A stretch of DNA of 64,000 nucleotides from Halomicrobium zhouii. Its GTDB lineage: Archaea; Halobacteriota; Halobacteria; Halobacteriales; Haloarculaceae. The DNA is taken from assembly GCF_900114435.1 (NCBI RefSeq), contig NZ_FOZK01000006.1, positions 1-64,000 of the forward strand, given 5' to 3'. Every line of letters begins with the position of its first letter. The stretch's first letter is position 1. Shown one piece after another: positions 50,855-58,920 of the stretch. Made by a program: the position numbers and the translations under genes. Under the pieces are notes generated by a model. That model was not told the origin of the DNA and searched no databases. It was given only the letters and a program-made list of their open reading frames with translations.

Positions 50855-51010
50855 GACTCACTTCGTTCGTCTGTCGAGCCCTCGTTCGCTTCGCTCACGA
50901 GAACGCCGTTGGACTCGCTGTGCTCGTCCAACGAGCTCCGCTTCGCTGACGCTCAGCGGAACGCCGTGAATCGGAGATTCACGAGCCCTCGTTCACTCCG
51001 TTCACGAGAA
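50855..51010. repeat. Cascade of short hairpins
   Basis: Consecutive inverted repeats: GACAGACTCACTTCGTTCGTCTGTC, shown here as arms GACAGAC/GTCTGTC (about 50858-50882). Then CTCGTTCGCTTCGCTCACGAG (arms CTCGT/ACGAG), TTGGAC...GTCCAA, TCCGCT...AGCGGA and GTGAATC...GATTCAC, and CTCGTTCACTCCGTTCACGAG again. The unit ending GAGAACGCC recurs twice. The last hairpin runs into the 3' end of the PolB2 gene. Such TTCGCTTCGCT-rich hairpins are frequent near gene ends in haloarchaea. Confidence 0.7.
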
Positions 51011-53329
51011 CGCCCCCAGCGTCAGGTCTTCCCCGTCGTCCAGATACCGCCGGATCCGTTCGCGGTCCCAGCCCAGCGGCGAGACGACGCTCTCGGCGGC
51101 CCGGACCAGCAGCGTCTCGTAGAAGTCCGCGTCGTAGTCCCCGCAGTCCTCCCACGGCAGGCGGACGCGGTCCCTGTCGCGGCGTCCATCGTCGACGACG
51201 ACGTAGCGGACGTCCTGTCCGGGATTCCGGGCGACGTCGTGGGCCTCGTAGCGTTCCAGCGCGGCCACCGTTCGGGTCCGCTGGTCGTAGTCGGCCAGTG
51301 ACTTCGAGGCGCTCGTCCGGAGGACCAGGTCGTCGGGGTCGACGCTGCCCGACTGGACGCGAGCGATGGCGCGGGCCAGCCTGTCACAGACCGGCTCCGG
51401 TTCCCGGTGTTCGTCCAGCGTCGCCACGAGGTCTCGCTGGATCTCGCCGACGAACGTCGGCGTCGAGCGCTGGCGGGCCTCGATGCCGCGAAACTTGAAG
51501 CTGTCATCGTTTCGCTTTCCGAAGTAGCTCGTCAACGACCCGCGCTCGCCGTCGCTCGTGGGGACGAAACACACCCACTCGAAGTCGCTCTCGTGTTCGA
51601 GCGGGATGCCCCTCGCCTCGGTGAGGGCGGCACAGACCTCTTCGATGGGCGTCGGGTCGTCGACGGCGGCGGTCACCCAGAGGCTGTCGACGATGCCGTG
51701 GACGACGCGCCACCCGGCGGCCTCGAGGTACTCCTTGGCGTCCAGCAGCAGTTCGCGAGCGAAGGCGTTGATGGACTCGTGGACCTCGATGCGACCGAAC
51801 TTGCTGTTTCGGTAGCCCTGGTAGCCGAAGCAGGTGACGAGGATCCACTTCAGGGCGCTTATCTTCGACTCCAGGCGGGCGGCCCGCTCGGGGTCGTCGG
51901 TCTCGCGCAGGTCGCCCTTGAAGCCGTAGCGGTTGCTGACGATCCGGTCGAGGACCGTGGGAACGAACGGTTCGTCGACGTCCGGGCAGACGCTGTAGCC
52001 GAGTTTCGGGACGTCGTCGGTGTCGTGGCAGTCACACTGCACCGTCTCCGGACTGAGGTCGTTCTCGATCATGATCCGCGGATAGAGAGACGCGAAGTCG
52101 ACTTCGACCACGTTCTCGTGGAAGCCGACGTCTGGCTCGAAGGTGAACCCGCCACGGTCGGCGTCGTGGAGCGTCCCCATTCGCTTGAACGATTCGCCCT
52201 CCCAGGACCGCCAGGGGACGACCACGCCCCGGTCCCGGGCCTCGCGGATCTGCATCGCCGTGAACACCGTCCCGATGGAGGCCCACGATGCCTCCTGCAG
52301 CGGTTTCCACGACCGGTCGACCAGGTCGAACAGGCCCGGGAGCTTCCCCTCGCGCCAGAAGAAGCTGTTCGAGCGGTCGACGACGGCTCGCCCGGGCACG
52401 TCGTAGCGGGCCGGCGAGTGGCCGACGCGGCCGTAGCTCTCGTAGCTGTTCTCGCCGGCGAGCATGCGGTGGCCCGGCAGGCGGCCCAGGTCGCAGTCGA
52501 CGCCCAGCGCGTCGGCCCGGTCGTGGATCAGCGGGACCAGGTCGGCGCTGGAGAGCACGAGGACATCCGGGTCGACGGCGTCGAGACGGGCCGCGAGCGC
52601 TCGGAGGACGGCGGCATCGCCGTCGCCATCCGGCGAGAGGCGCTCACGGGCTTCGCCCGTTTGCCGTTCCGCGGCGCGTGGCGCCGCGCGTCCCTCGCAG
52701 GTGAGCGCCGTCAGGTCCCCGGCGGCCAGCCGCTCGGTCGGAAGCGAGAGCGACAGCGACCGGGGCCAGTGCTCGCCGCCCTCCTCGGCCTCCGGCGTCG
52801 GGTCGACGCCGCGTTCCAGGCAGTAGCGGAACTTCGGGCTCGGGTCGACGTCGTACAGCCGGAACGTTCCCGGTCGCCAGCCGCCGGCGGTGCTCGCGCC
52901 GTTCGCGCTGCCCGGCTCGCGGTTCGCGCCGCTCACCGCTCGCTCGTTCGGCGGGCCCTCCCTTCGGTCGGCCCCGCCCGGCTCCCTGACGGTCCGCACC
53001 TCCCGTGCGAACGTGGCAATCTCGCTCGGGCGCTCCAGCGAGACGGCGAGCACTCGCGAGGGGTCGCCGTCGCGCAGATTGAGATACTTCCGGTCCCACG
53101 CCAGGTCGACGACCTTCGGGTCGGATTCGAGGGCCGCCCGCAGGTCCGCCAGGGCGTCGGCCGGGCCGCCGACGTAGCAGGTCGGCGCGTAGTCGCGGTC
53201 ACGCTGGACGACGACGTTCTCCGAGACCCGCTCCGTCGTGGTCCCGGGCACGTCCCGCGGTTCGGCCCCGGCGGGCACCCGGGACCACAGGCGGACCTCG
53301 TCGTCTTCGACGTCGACGGCGACGACCAC
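51002..53329 (-). CDS. polB2: Family B DNA polymerase, PolB2 type
   Basis: A 775-residue B-family polymerase with a GTG start. The polymerase motif A is intact (D411-F-A-S-L-Y-P-R). Motif B is seen as ALKWILVTCFGYQGYRNSKFG. Motif C, normally YGDTDS, reads H544-G-I-V-D548-S, so the first catalytic Asp is Ile. This motif-C change is a known trait of the archaeal PolB2 clade. An N-terminal exonuclease-like domain is present (AVDPDVLVLSSADLVPLI) with a long variable insertion. There are no inteins. Two small genes sit directly upstream, within 3 bp of each other, forming an operon. Replication is normally done by PolB1/PolD, so a lesion-related role is likelier. Confidence 0.9.
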   Translation of the reverse strand: MVVAVDVEDDEVRLWSRVPAGAEPRDVPGTTTERVSENVVVQRDRDYAPTCYVGGPADALADLRAALESDPKVVDLAWDRKYLNLRDGDPSRVLAVSLERPSEIATFAREVRTVREPGGADRREGPPNERAVSGANREPGSANGASTAGGWRPGTFRLYDVDPSPKFRYCLERGVDPTPEAEEGGEHWPRSLSLSLPTERLAAGDLTALTCEGRAAPRAAERQTGEARERLSPDGDGDAAVLRALAARLDAVDPDVLVLSSADLVPLIHDRADALGVDCDLGRLPGHRMLAGENSYESYGRVGHSPARYDVPGRAVVDRSNSFFWREGKLPGLFDLVDRSWKPLQEASWASIGTVFTAMQIREARDRGVVVPWRSWEGESFKRMGTLHDADRGGFTFEPDVGFHENVVEVDFASLYPRIMIENDLSPETVQCDCHDTDDVPKLGYSVCPDVDEPFVPTVLDRIVSNRYGFKGDLRETDDPERAARLESKISALKWILVTCFGYQGYRNSKFGRIEVHESINAFARELLLDAKEYLEAAGWRVVHGIVDSLWVTAAVDDPTPIEEVCAALTEARGIPLEHESDFEWVCFVPTSDGERGSLTSYFGKRNDDSFKFRGIEARQRSTPTFVGEIQRDLVATLDEHREPEPVCDRLARAIARVQSGSVDPDDLVLRTSASKSLADYDQRTRTVAALERYEAHDVARNPGQDVRYVVVDDGRRDRDRVRLPWEDCGDYDADFYETLLVRAAESVVSPLGWDRERIRRYLDDGEDLTLGAFS

Positions 53330-53331
53330 GG

Positions 53332-53637
53332 TCAGGACACCTCCCCGTCGGCGGATTCGACCCGCTCTTGCATGTCCGCGACCGTCTCACGGAGCTCCGC
53401 TATCTCCTCGCGTTGCTCCTGGATGGTGCCCTCGTGGGCGAGCAGCATCGACACGAGGACGAGCACGTCGCGGTCGAGGTGGTTGGCGTAGCCCGCGGCG
53501 TCGGCGAACTCGCGAGCGCCGTCGAACAGGCTGTCGAAGTCCGACTGGTAGCGCCGGCGGAGCCCGCGGCGGTAGTCGCCGAACTCCCGCTCGTAGGAAT
53601 CGAGGAAGTCGCGGTAGGTGGGGTTCGTTCGTCCCAT
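53332..53637 (-). CDS. Coiled-coil protein of the PolB2 operon
   Basis: A 101-residue protein. The first part is helical with aromatic residues (YRDFLDSYEREFGDYRRGLR). The second ends with a predicted coiled coil (EGTIQEQREEIAELRETVAD, about residues 70-98). Its stop is 2 bp from the PolB2 start and its start 2 bp from the stop of the RadA-like gene. It looks like an adaptor that links the two. No known family comes to mind. The start at 53637 excludes an arginine-rich extension. Confidence 0.7.
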   Translation of the reverse strand: MGRTNPTYRDFLDSYEREFGDYRRGLRRRYQSDFDSLFDGAREFADAAGYANHLDRDVLVLVSMLLAHEGTIQEQREEIAELRETVADMQERVESADGEVS

Positions 53638-53639
53638 GG

Positions 53640-54296
53640 CTAGTCGAGCGCCGCGATCTCCGTCGTCGACGGTTCGACCGCGTCGAGGGCCGCCCGGTCC
53701 TCGACCGCGCCGCACAGTTCGACCCAGTAGGGGATCGTCGTCTGCCACCAGCCGTGCTGCCAGTACCCCGTCGTCTCGAACTCGTCGGTGGCGAAGGCGT
53801 ACCCTAGGTCGGTGCGCCGGCACTCGATTTCGGTCGTCGCCAGGTCGCGGACGGCCGCCCGTCGCTCGTCACCGGCGCGGGGAGCGCTCACCAGCGCGGG
53901 CGCGTCGAGCGCACTCGCGAGGTCCGCGAGCAGTCCGACCGAGGCGTCGAAGAGCCGGTCGATCTCGGCGGCCGACGCGTCGGCCGCCTCGTACAGCGTC
54001 GCGACGTTCGGCGCGACGATCAGTCCGGTGCGCTCGTTCGCCGCCGCGACGGCGTTCCGGACGAGCTGGTGGTGCTGGTGAGCCGTGAACGCCCGCGCGA
54101 CGCGGATCCCACGGAGCGCCCGCCGGTTCGGGATCTGCGCGGTCAGTCCGTAGGTGGAGGCCGCGCCGCCCGCGTCGATCCACAGCACTTCACCGTCGTG
54201 CTCGCTTCCCAGGACGAGCCGCTGGATCGCGCCGCTATCTGGTTGCTCGACGAGGGCCAGACCCGCGTCGAGCGGCGGAGTCGCTGTCGCTGTCAT
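53640..54296 (-). CDS. RadA/RecA-fold protein with a degenerate P-loop
   Basis: A 218-residue protein. Residues about 14-30 (ALVEQPDSGAIQRLVLG) sit where RadA has GxxxSGKT, but Lys and Thr are replaced by Ala and Ile. The strand LWIDAGGAASTYGL and the segment GIRVARAFTAHQHHQLV closely resemble RadA's (I)xVARAFNSxHQ region. The core fold is thus RecA-like but probably unable to hydrolyse ATP, reminiscent of ImuA/SulA-type partners of bacterial mutasomes. It is the first gene of the three-gene operon with PolB2. Its name and function here are inference. Confidence 0.65.
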   Translation of the reverse strand: MTATATPPLDAGLALVEQPDSGAIQRLVLGSEHDGEVLWIDAGGAASTYGLTAQIPNRRALRGIRVARAFTAHQHHQLVRNAVAAANERTGLIVAPNVATLYEAADASAAEIDRLFDASVGLLADLASALDAPALVSAPRAGDERRAAVRDLATTEIECRRTDLGYAFATDEFETTGYWQHGWWQTTIPYWVELCGAVEDRAALDAVEPSTTEIAALD

Positions 54297-54322
54297 ACCT
54301 CCACTTTTTCTTCACAGGAGGG

Positions 54323-54338
54323 TATAGGCCAGCCTAGG
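54323..54338 (-). promoter_or_regulatory. Palindrome overlapping the promoter of the PolB2 operon
   Basis: TATAGGCCAGCCTAGG contains TAGGCnnGCCTA, the 12-bp core of the operators found in the iron island. On the minus strand CCTATACCC, the TATA-like element about 25-30 nt before the ATG at 54296, overlaps one arm, so a bound protein would block transcription. It could be a site for the same metal-dependent repressor or for another regulator. Confidence 0.5.
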
Positions 54339-54514
54339 TCGCGGTGGAAGTGAAACTGTACGCCGTCTGTGGATCTCTCTGTGAGGCCGTTCTGACGAAG
54401 GCCAATATTGCTGGTAGGTTCAGTCCGTGGTCGGGAACCGTGTCACACCCGAACTGGAACGCATCGGAGTCGCTCTGAAGACTCGACCGACGCCGCGAAC
54501 TCGTGTCGTATCGC

Positions 54515-55660
54515 TCACTCGCAGTTGTACGTCACTGGCTCGATCTGTGGACCGTCAGGGCCGAGCGTCACCGTCGGCGAGAACTGTTCGTAGCAGTCGC
54601 AGTACGCGAGCGTCTCCGCACCGGTTCCGGCGTCGGTCGCCGCACGGAGCGTGTAGAAATCGCCGATGGGGAACGAGAGCGTGTGTTCGGTCTCCGAGTC
54701 GGGGTCGACGGTGATCGACCCATCGTCGACCGGTTCCTCGCCCCGGAGCAGCGTCAGGTCCACTGACTGCGACTCGTTCGTCGGATTCTCGACGACGAGG
54801 CTGGTCTCGCTCCGGCCGCCGCAACCGACCAGCGGGTCGCCGTCCTCGTCGACCACGACGAGGAGTTTCGGCCAGTTGTACTCGGTGGGCACCTGCCAGG
54901 AGTACTCCGTCCGGCCGCCGTCTGAGACGTCGACGGTGACCGCGTACGTCCCGGCGCTGGCGGTCACTGCGTCGTTCGACACGAATTGTCGCCCACCGAG
55001 ATCGGTCGTGCACTCGAAGTACGTCGTCTCCTCGTGAACGATCGAGACTGTCAGCGTCATCGCCGACTTCGCGTCGTTTCGGATCTCGACCGTCCCGGGT
55101 CGATAGGTCTCTTCGGCGTCCGGAAGCGAGAACGGCAGGTCGCCGTTCGTACCGCCGTTCTCACAGACCGAACCGCGCAGTTTCTCGCGAAACACGACCT
55201 GATCGGGACCGGTGATGCGGACCTCTAGTCGTCCGTCGTATTCTGTTCCGATCTCCCAGTCGAACGTGGAACTGGTTCCCGATCTGAGGCGGGCCTCGAC
55301 GGTGTACTCCCCGGGACGGGCGACGTCGACGGCCAGCGAACGACCGTCGTCTGCGTCGATCGTCGCCGTCTGTTCGGCGACCCGTTCGCCGTCGCGGCGG
55401 ACGGTGACGGTCAGGGCGACTTCCGTGTCGGCTTCGTTCTCGGCTGCGAGGTGCGCTTCGACGCGCCGGGGAGTAGGTGATTCGCTCGTTTCGGAGGGTG
55501 TCTCAGTTGTAGTCTCGGTCCGTCGTTCGCTGCGGTTCGTTCCGCTATCGTCCGACGGGGCGAGACACCCGGCGAGACCGCCGACGCCGAGCGTCCCCAC
55601 ACAGGTCCTGAGTACCGAGCGCCTGGAGGGCGGTGCTGTCACGAGTGCGCCATCTGACAT
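54515..55660 (-). CDS. Tat lipoprotein with repeated beta-sandwich domains
   Basis: A 381-residue protein. The N-terminus SRRSVLRTCVGTLGVGGLAGC is a Tat signal with lipobox (the run is one residue over a short motif: twin Arg, hydrophobic stretch, Cys). A Thr/Glu/Ser linker is followed by three Ig-like beta modules (for example EVALTVTVRRDGERV, SAMTLTVSIVHEETTYFEC, ESQSVDLTLLRGEEPV) and a C-terminal CDCYE motif near the end. It is exported and anchored. It may serve as an adhesion, envelope or ligand-binding protein. The start at 55660 gives the clean signal. Confidence 0.75.
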   Translation of the reverse strand: MSDGALVTAPPSRRSVLRTCVGTLGVGGLAGCLAPSDDSGTNRSERRTETTTETPSETSESPTPRRVEAHLAAENEADTEVALTVTVRRDGERVAEQTATIDADDGRSLAVDVARPGEYTVEARLRSGTSSTFDWEIGTEYDGRLEVRITGPDQVVFREKLRGSVCENGGTNGDLPFSLPDAEETYRPGTVEIRNDAKSAMTLTVSIVHEETTYFECTTDLGGRQFVSNDAVTASAGTYAVTVDVSDGGRTEYSWQVPTEYNWPKLLVVVDEDGDPLVGCGGRSETSLVVENPTNESQSVDLTLLRGEEPVDDGSITVDPDSETEHTLSFPIGDFYTLRAATDAGTGAETLAYCDCYEQFSPTVTLGPDGPQIEPVTYNCE

Positions 55661-55809
55661 CTGGATAATGTGTCTTGTGGTCGACGCCGTCCGATGGAGT
55701 GGTCCGGTGTCGCAGCTGTCTCCAGACGGAAAATTCCCGACAGACGACCGGTGAGACCGCCCGCTAGCCAACACCGTTAACCACCGCGAAATCCGACGTA
55801 GAGACGAGT

Positions 55810-56652
55810 ATGACAGACGTTCCGACGGTCGAACTGCAGAGTGGCGACGAACTCCCGGCGGTCGGCGTGGGAACCTGGGACATCGGCGGCGACACGGTCC
55901 GCGAGTCGGTGCGGGCGGGCCTGGAGGCCGGCTACGGCCACGTCGACACCGCCGAGGGGTACATGAACGAGGCCGAAATCGGCGAGGTGCTGGCCGACTA
56001 CGACCGCGACGACGTGTGGCTCACCTCGAAGGTCCTGCCAAAGAATCTCAACTACGACTCCGTCATCCAGTCCTGCGAGGCGTCCCTCGAAAAGCTCGGG
56101 ACGGACTACCTGGACCTCTACCTGATTCACTGGCCCAACCCGGCCATCTCGCTTCGGGAGACGATGGACGCGATGGCGACGCTGTACGAGGCAGGCAAGG
56201 TGAGGAACGTCGGCGTGTCGAACTTCTCGGCCTACCAGCTGAGCTGTGCCCAGCACGTCAGCGACGTCCCCATCGCGGTCAACCAGATCGAGTTCCACCC
56301 CTACCTACAGCGCTCGGACCTCGTCGAGTACTGCCGCGAGACCGACACCGTGCTGGAGGCCGCGGCGCCACTGGCCCGTACGGAGGTCTTCGGCGACGAG
56401 ACGGTCCAGGACCTGGCGGAGCAGTACGACAAGTCGCCTGCCCAGATCGTCCTGAAGTGGGAAGTCGAGCAGGGTGTGATTCCGCTGCCCAAGTCCTCCT
56501 CGCCCGAGCACGTCGAACAGAACCTGGCCCTGTTCGACTGGGAGATGGACGACGCCGACCTGGCGAAACTCGACGACCTCGACCGGGACGAACCGGTCTA
56601 CGACTTCCCCTCGCGGGACTGGACCGGCGACGTCTACGGCATCTCGCAGTAA
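55810..56652 (+). CDS. Aldo/keto reductase
   Basis: A 280-residue NAD(P)H-dependent reductase of the AKR superfamily. The catalytic tetrad is complete: D46 and Y51 (DTAEGY), K74 (TSKV) and H107 (LIHWP). Other family signatures are VGVSNFSAYQL and QIEFHPYL, and the cofactor region IPLPKSSSPEHVEQNL. The fold is a soluble TIM barrel. It reduces aldehydes or ketones, with the specific substrate unknown. Its promoter lies in the short divergent region after the Tat lipoprotein gene. Confidence 0.9.
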   Translation: MTDVPTVELQSGDELPAVGVGTWDIGGDTVRESVRAGLEAGYGHVDTAEGYMNEAEIGEVLADYDRDDVWLTSKVLPKNLNYDSVIQSCEASLEKLGTDYLDLYLIHWPNPAISLRETMDAMATLYEAGKVRNVGVSNFSAYQLSCAQHVSDVPIAVNQIEFHPYLQRSDLVEYCRETDTVLEAAAPLARTEVFGDETVQDLAEQYDKSPAQIVLKWEVEQGVIPLPKSSSPEHVEQNLALFDWEMDDADLAKLDDLDRDEPVYDFPSRDWTGDVYGISQ

Positions 56653-56902
56653 GAGCGACCCTTTCCGTGGGTTTTCGCGTCGACGTAACTACCGCAAACA
56701 CGTCGAAAGCCCTCGGCCGGTTGGTCTCCCGGGACTCGCTGTGCTCCACGTCACTCGCTACGCTCGTACCTGCGGTGCGTACGTCGTCCGGGTTCGGCCA
56801 ACCGGCCTCGCCCTTTCAGTCCACCAGGGGTGTCGGTAGATCGGCCAGCCGTGACTGCGGCTGACACCCAAACGCTAACTCGGCGGAGGGGTATCGTGCG
56901 GT

Positions 56903-57358
56903 ATGCGCCGCCTCTGGGTCCCGCTCGTCCCGCGCTGGCTCCGCTGGAGCGTCGTCGTCCTCGTGGCGGCGACCGTCTTCTACCTCTCCGTCCTCGTCTC
57001 GCCGGGCCCCGCCGGCCGCGAACTGCTCGGCCCGCTCTGGGACAAGTACCTCCACGCGGTCGCGTATGCGGGGCTCGCGCTGGTGACGGCCTACGCCACG
57101 GCCGACTGGCGAGAGTGGCCCTACCGGAGAGCCGTCGCCGTCCTCGTGGCCACCGTCGCCTTCGGCGTCCTGATCGAGTTCGCCCAGGCGGCGGTCCCCT
57201 ACCGGCAGTTCAGTGTCGCCGACATGGTGGCAAACGCCGCCGGCGCGTTCCTGGTGGTCGGCTGGTTCGCCGTCGAAGCCCGCGTCCGGTACCGCCGCGT
57301 CGACCCCGTAGACCTCGTCGAGGAGTCGCTCGTCCCCGCGCTGGGACGGGAAGAGTAA
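56903..57358 (+). CDS. VanZ-like membrane protein
   Basis: A 151-residue protein with four hydrophobic segments (WSVVVLVAATVFYLSVLV, YLHAVAYAGLALVTAYAT, VAVLVATVAFGVLIEFAQ, ADMVANAAGAFLVVGWFAV). The family landmarks DKYLHAVAYAGLAL and GVLIEFAQAAVPYRQFSVAD match VanZ-like proteins. Their role outside vancomycin operons is unclear. A small membrane gene follows within 30 bp. Confidence 0.85.
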   Translation: MRRLWVPLVPRWLRWSVVVLVAATVFYLSVLVSPGPAGRELLGPLWDKYLHAVAYAGLALVTAYATADWREWPYRRAVAVLVATVAFGVLIEFAQAAVPYRQFSVADMVANAAGAFLVVGWFAVEARVRYRRVDPVDLVEESLVPALGREE

Positions 57359-57385
57359 ACTGGTCGTGCGCCATACGCGCTCACC

Positions 57386-57577
57386 ATGGCCGACCGGCCC
57401 GCTATCGATCGCTGGGACGTCGCCGCCGTCGTCAGTGCGGTCGCCGTCCTCCTCGTCGCCTACGTGGTCGCTCCCGGGCCCATCGTCCAGTACGGCGCCT
57501 GGCTGACGGTGTTCTGTATCTGGATGTTCTGGTTCGTCTTCTTCGGCACGAAGTGGCTCTACGGCGTGGACGTGTGA
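57386..57577 (+). CDS. Small two-helix membrane protein (63 aa)
   Basis: 63 residues with two hydrophobic segments (AAVVSAVAVLLVAYVVAP and YGAWLTVFCIWMFWFVFFG) and a short C-terminal tail TKWLYGVDV. It follows the VanZ-like gene by 27 bp and is probably co-transcribed. It resembles unnamed haloarchaeal small membrane proteins. Confidence 0.65.
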   Translation: MADRPAIDRWDVAAVVSAVAVLLVAYVVAPGPIVQYGAWLTVFCIWMFWFVFFGTKWLYGVDV

Positions 57578-57608
57578 CTGCAATTCGCAACGACGGGTAA
57601 CCCGGCGG

Positions 57609-58115
57609 TCAGTCGCTCGCGTGTCCGCGCCGCCCGTTCGCGACGGGGCCGGCGTCCCGTCGCGACTGTCCGGCCCATCGCCGGTACACCGCCGCGCGGT
57701 GCGTTCCCCAGATCCACTCCCTGGTCTCCGGGTCCGCAGGGACGTCGTCGGCGTGGTCCGGCACCAGTTCGACCAGTCGGAAGTACGCCTCGCCCGGTAT
57801 CTCCCGGTCGGCCCGCGTGACGACCGCGGGGAGTAGCGGCCGGTCGCTGGCGGCTTCGTGGACGCCGAGCACGACCAGCACTCGCTCCAGGCGAGAGGAG
57901 TGGACGCCGCACTCCCTGGCGACGGTCCCGTAGTCGGTCAGCTCCCGCTCGAGAGCGACGTCGACGAGGAACTCGGACACCGATTCGACCTTCCGCGCGA
58001 GCGTCTCGAGGTCGGCGTAGGGTGAATCGACGGTTGCCGACGCGTCGTCGATGCGGCGGAGGACCGTCTCGTCGACGAACGGGTGGAGGGCATCGCGCTC
58101 GCTTCGTTCGAGCAT
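57609..58115 (-). CDS. Haloarchaeal helical protein of unknown function (168 aa)
   Basis: A 168-residue soluble protein, mostly helical (ALHPFVDETVLRRIDDA, LARKVESVSEFLVDVALERE, YGTVARECGVHSSRLERVLV). The last of these looks like a helix-turn-helix. The C-terminus WIWGTHRAAVYRRWAGQSRR is basic. It may be a DNA-binding or adaptor protein. The ATG at 58115 gives a tidy N-terminus, whereas the longer upstream frame is arginine-rich and unlike protein. No family assigned. Confidence 0.65.
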   Translation of the reverse strand: MLERSERDALHPFVDETVLRRIDDASATVDSPYADLETLARKVESVSEFLVDVALERELTDYGTVARECGVHSSRLERVLVVLGVHEAASDRPLLPAVVTRADREIPGEAYFRLVELVPDHADDVPADPETREWIWGTHRAAVYRRWAGQSRRDAGPVANGRRGHASD

Positions 58116-58280
58116 ACGGGAACCACGCCCAGTTCCGCCAAAGGTATGGGCCGCCGACTCCGCCGAAAGGGTCGATTGAACGGGAGGGCCTGCCCCCGTT
58201 AGGCGGTTGCTAAGACACCCCTCGCGTCGTCGAATCCGGAGCCGCGACCGTTTTGGGCCCTCGCACCGTCGGGTGAGTCG

Positions 58281-58874
58281 ATGACGGACGGAATCCGCGT
58301 CGCGACGGCGGACGACGCCGGAACGATCCGGGACATCTACGCCCCGTACGTGACCGGGGCCGCGATCACGTTCGCGACGGATCCACCCGACGAGGCGGAA
58401 CTGGCCGCCGATATCGGCGAGGCAGACCGATACCCGTGGCTCGTCTACGAGGAGGGTGACGTCGTGGTCGGGTACGCGACGGCCTCGTCGCTGCGGTCGC
58501 GGCCGGCCTACGACTGGGCGGTCGAACTGACGATATACGTGGCCGAGGACGCCCACCGCTCGGGTGTCGGTCGGGGCCTGTACACCGCGCTCCTGGACGT
58601 GCTCGCCCGCCAGGGCTACTGCGACGCCTACGCCGTGACGACGCTGCCGAACCCGGCCAGCGTGGGGCTCCACGAGTCGATGGGGTTCGACCGCGTCGGA
58701 CGGTTCCCCGCCGCGGGGTACAAACTCGACGACTGGCACGACGTCGCGTGGTGGCACCGCCAGTTGCGCGAGCGACCCGCGGATCCGGATCCGCCGGCGC
58801 CGGTGGCGGCGGTTCGCGAGACGTCGGCCTTCGCGGACGCACTCCGGGCCGGCGAGGCCGCCCTGGAGGGGTAA
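58281..58874 (+). CDS. GNAT acetyltransferase (phosphinothricin N-acetyltransferase-like)
   Basis: A 197-residue GNAT enzyme. It has the family-typical opening IRVATADDAGTIRDIYAPYV, AITFATDPPDEAELAADI and the acetyl-CoA-binding HRSGVGRGLYTALLDVLARQ. The C-terminal SVGLHESMGFDRVGRF and DDWHDVAWW are characteristic of the Pat/YncA group. It transfers acetyl to a small amine or amino-acid analogue. An extra tail of about 30 acidic residues is present at the C-terminus. Confidence 0.88.
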   Translation: MTDGIRVATADDAGTIRDIYAPYVTGAAITFATDPPDEAELAADIGEADRYPWLVYEEGDVVVGYATASSLRSRPAYDWAVELTIYVAEDAHRSGVGRGLYTALLDVLARQGYCDAYAVTTLPNPASVGLHESMGFDRVGRFPAAGYKLDDWHDVAWWHRQLRERPADPDPPAPVAAVRETSAFADALRAGEAALEG

Positions 58875-58920
58875 AGCGCCGGACCTGACGCTTTTCGCGC
58901 TCGCGGCCTAACGAAGGGAC

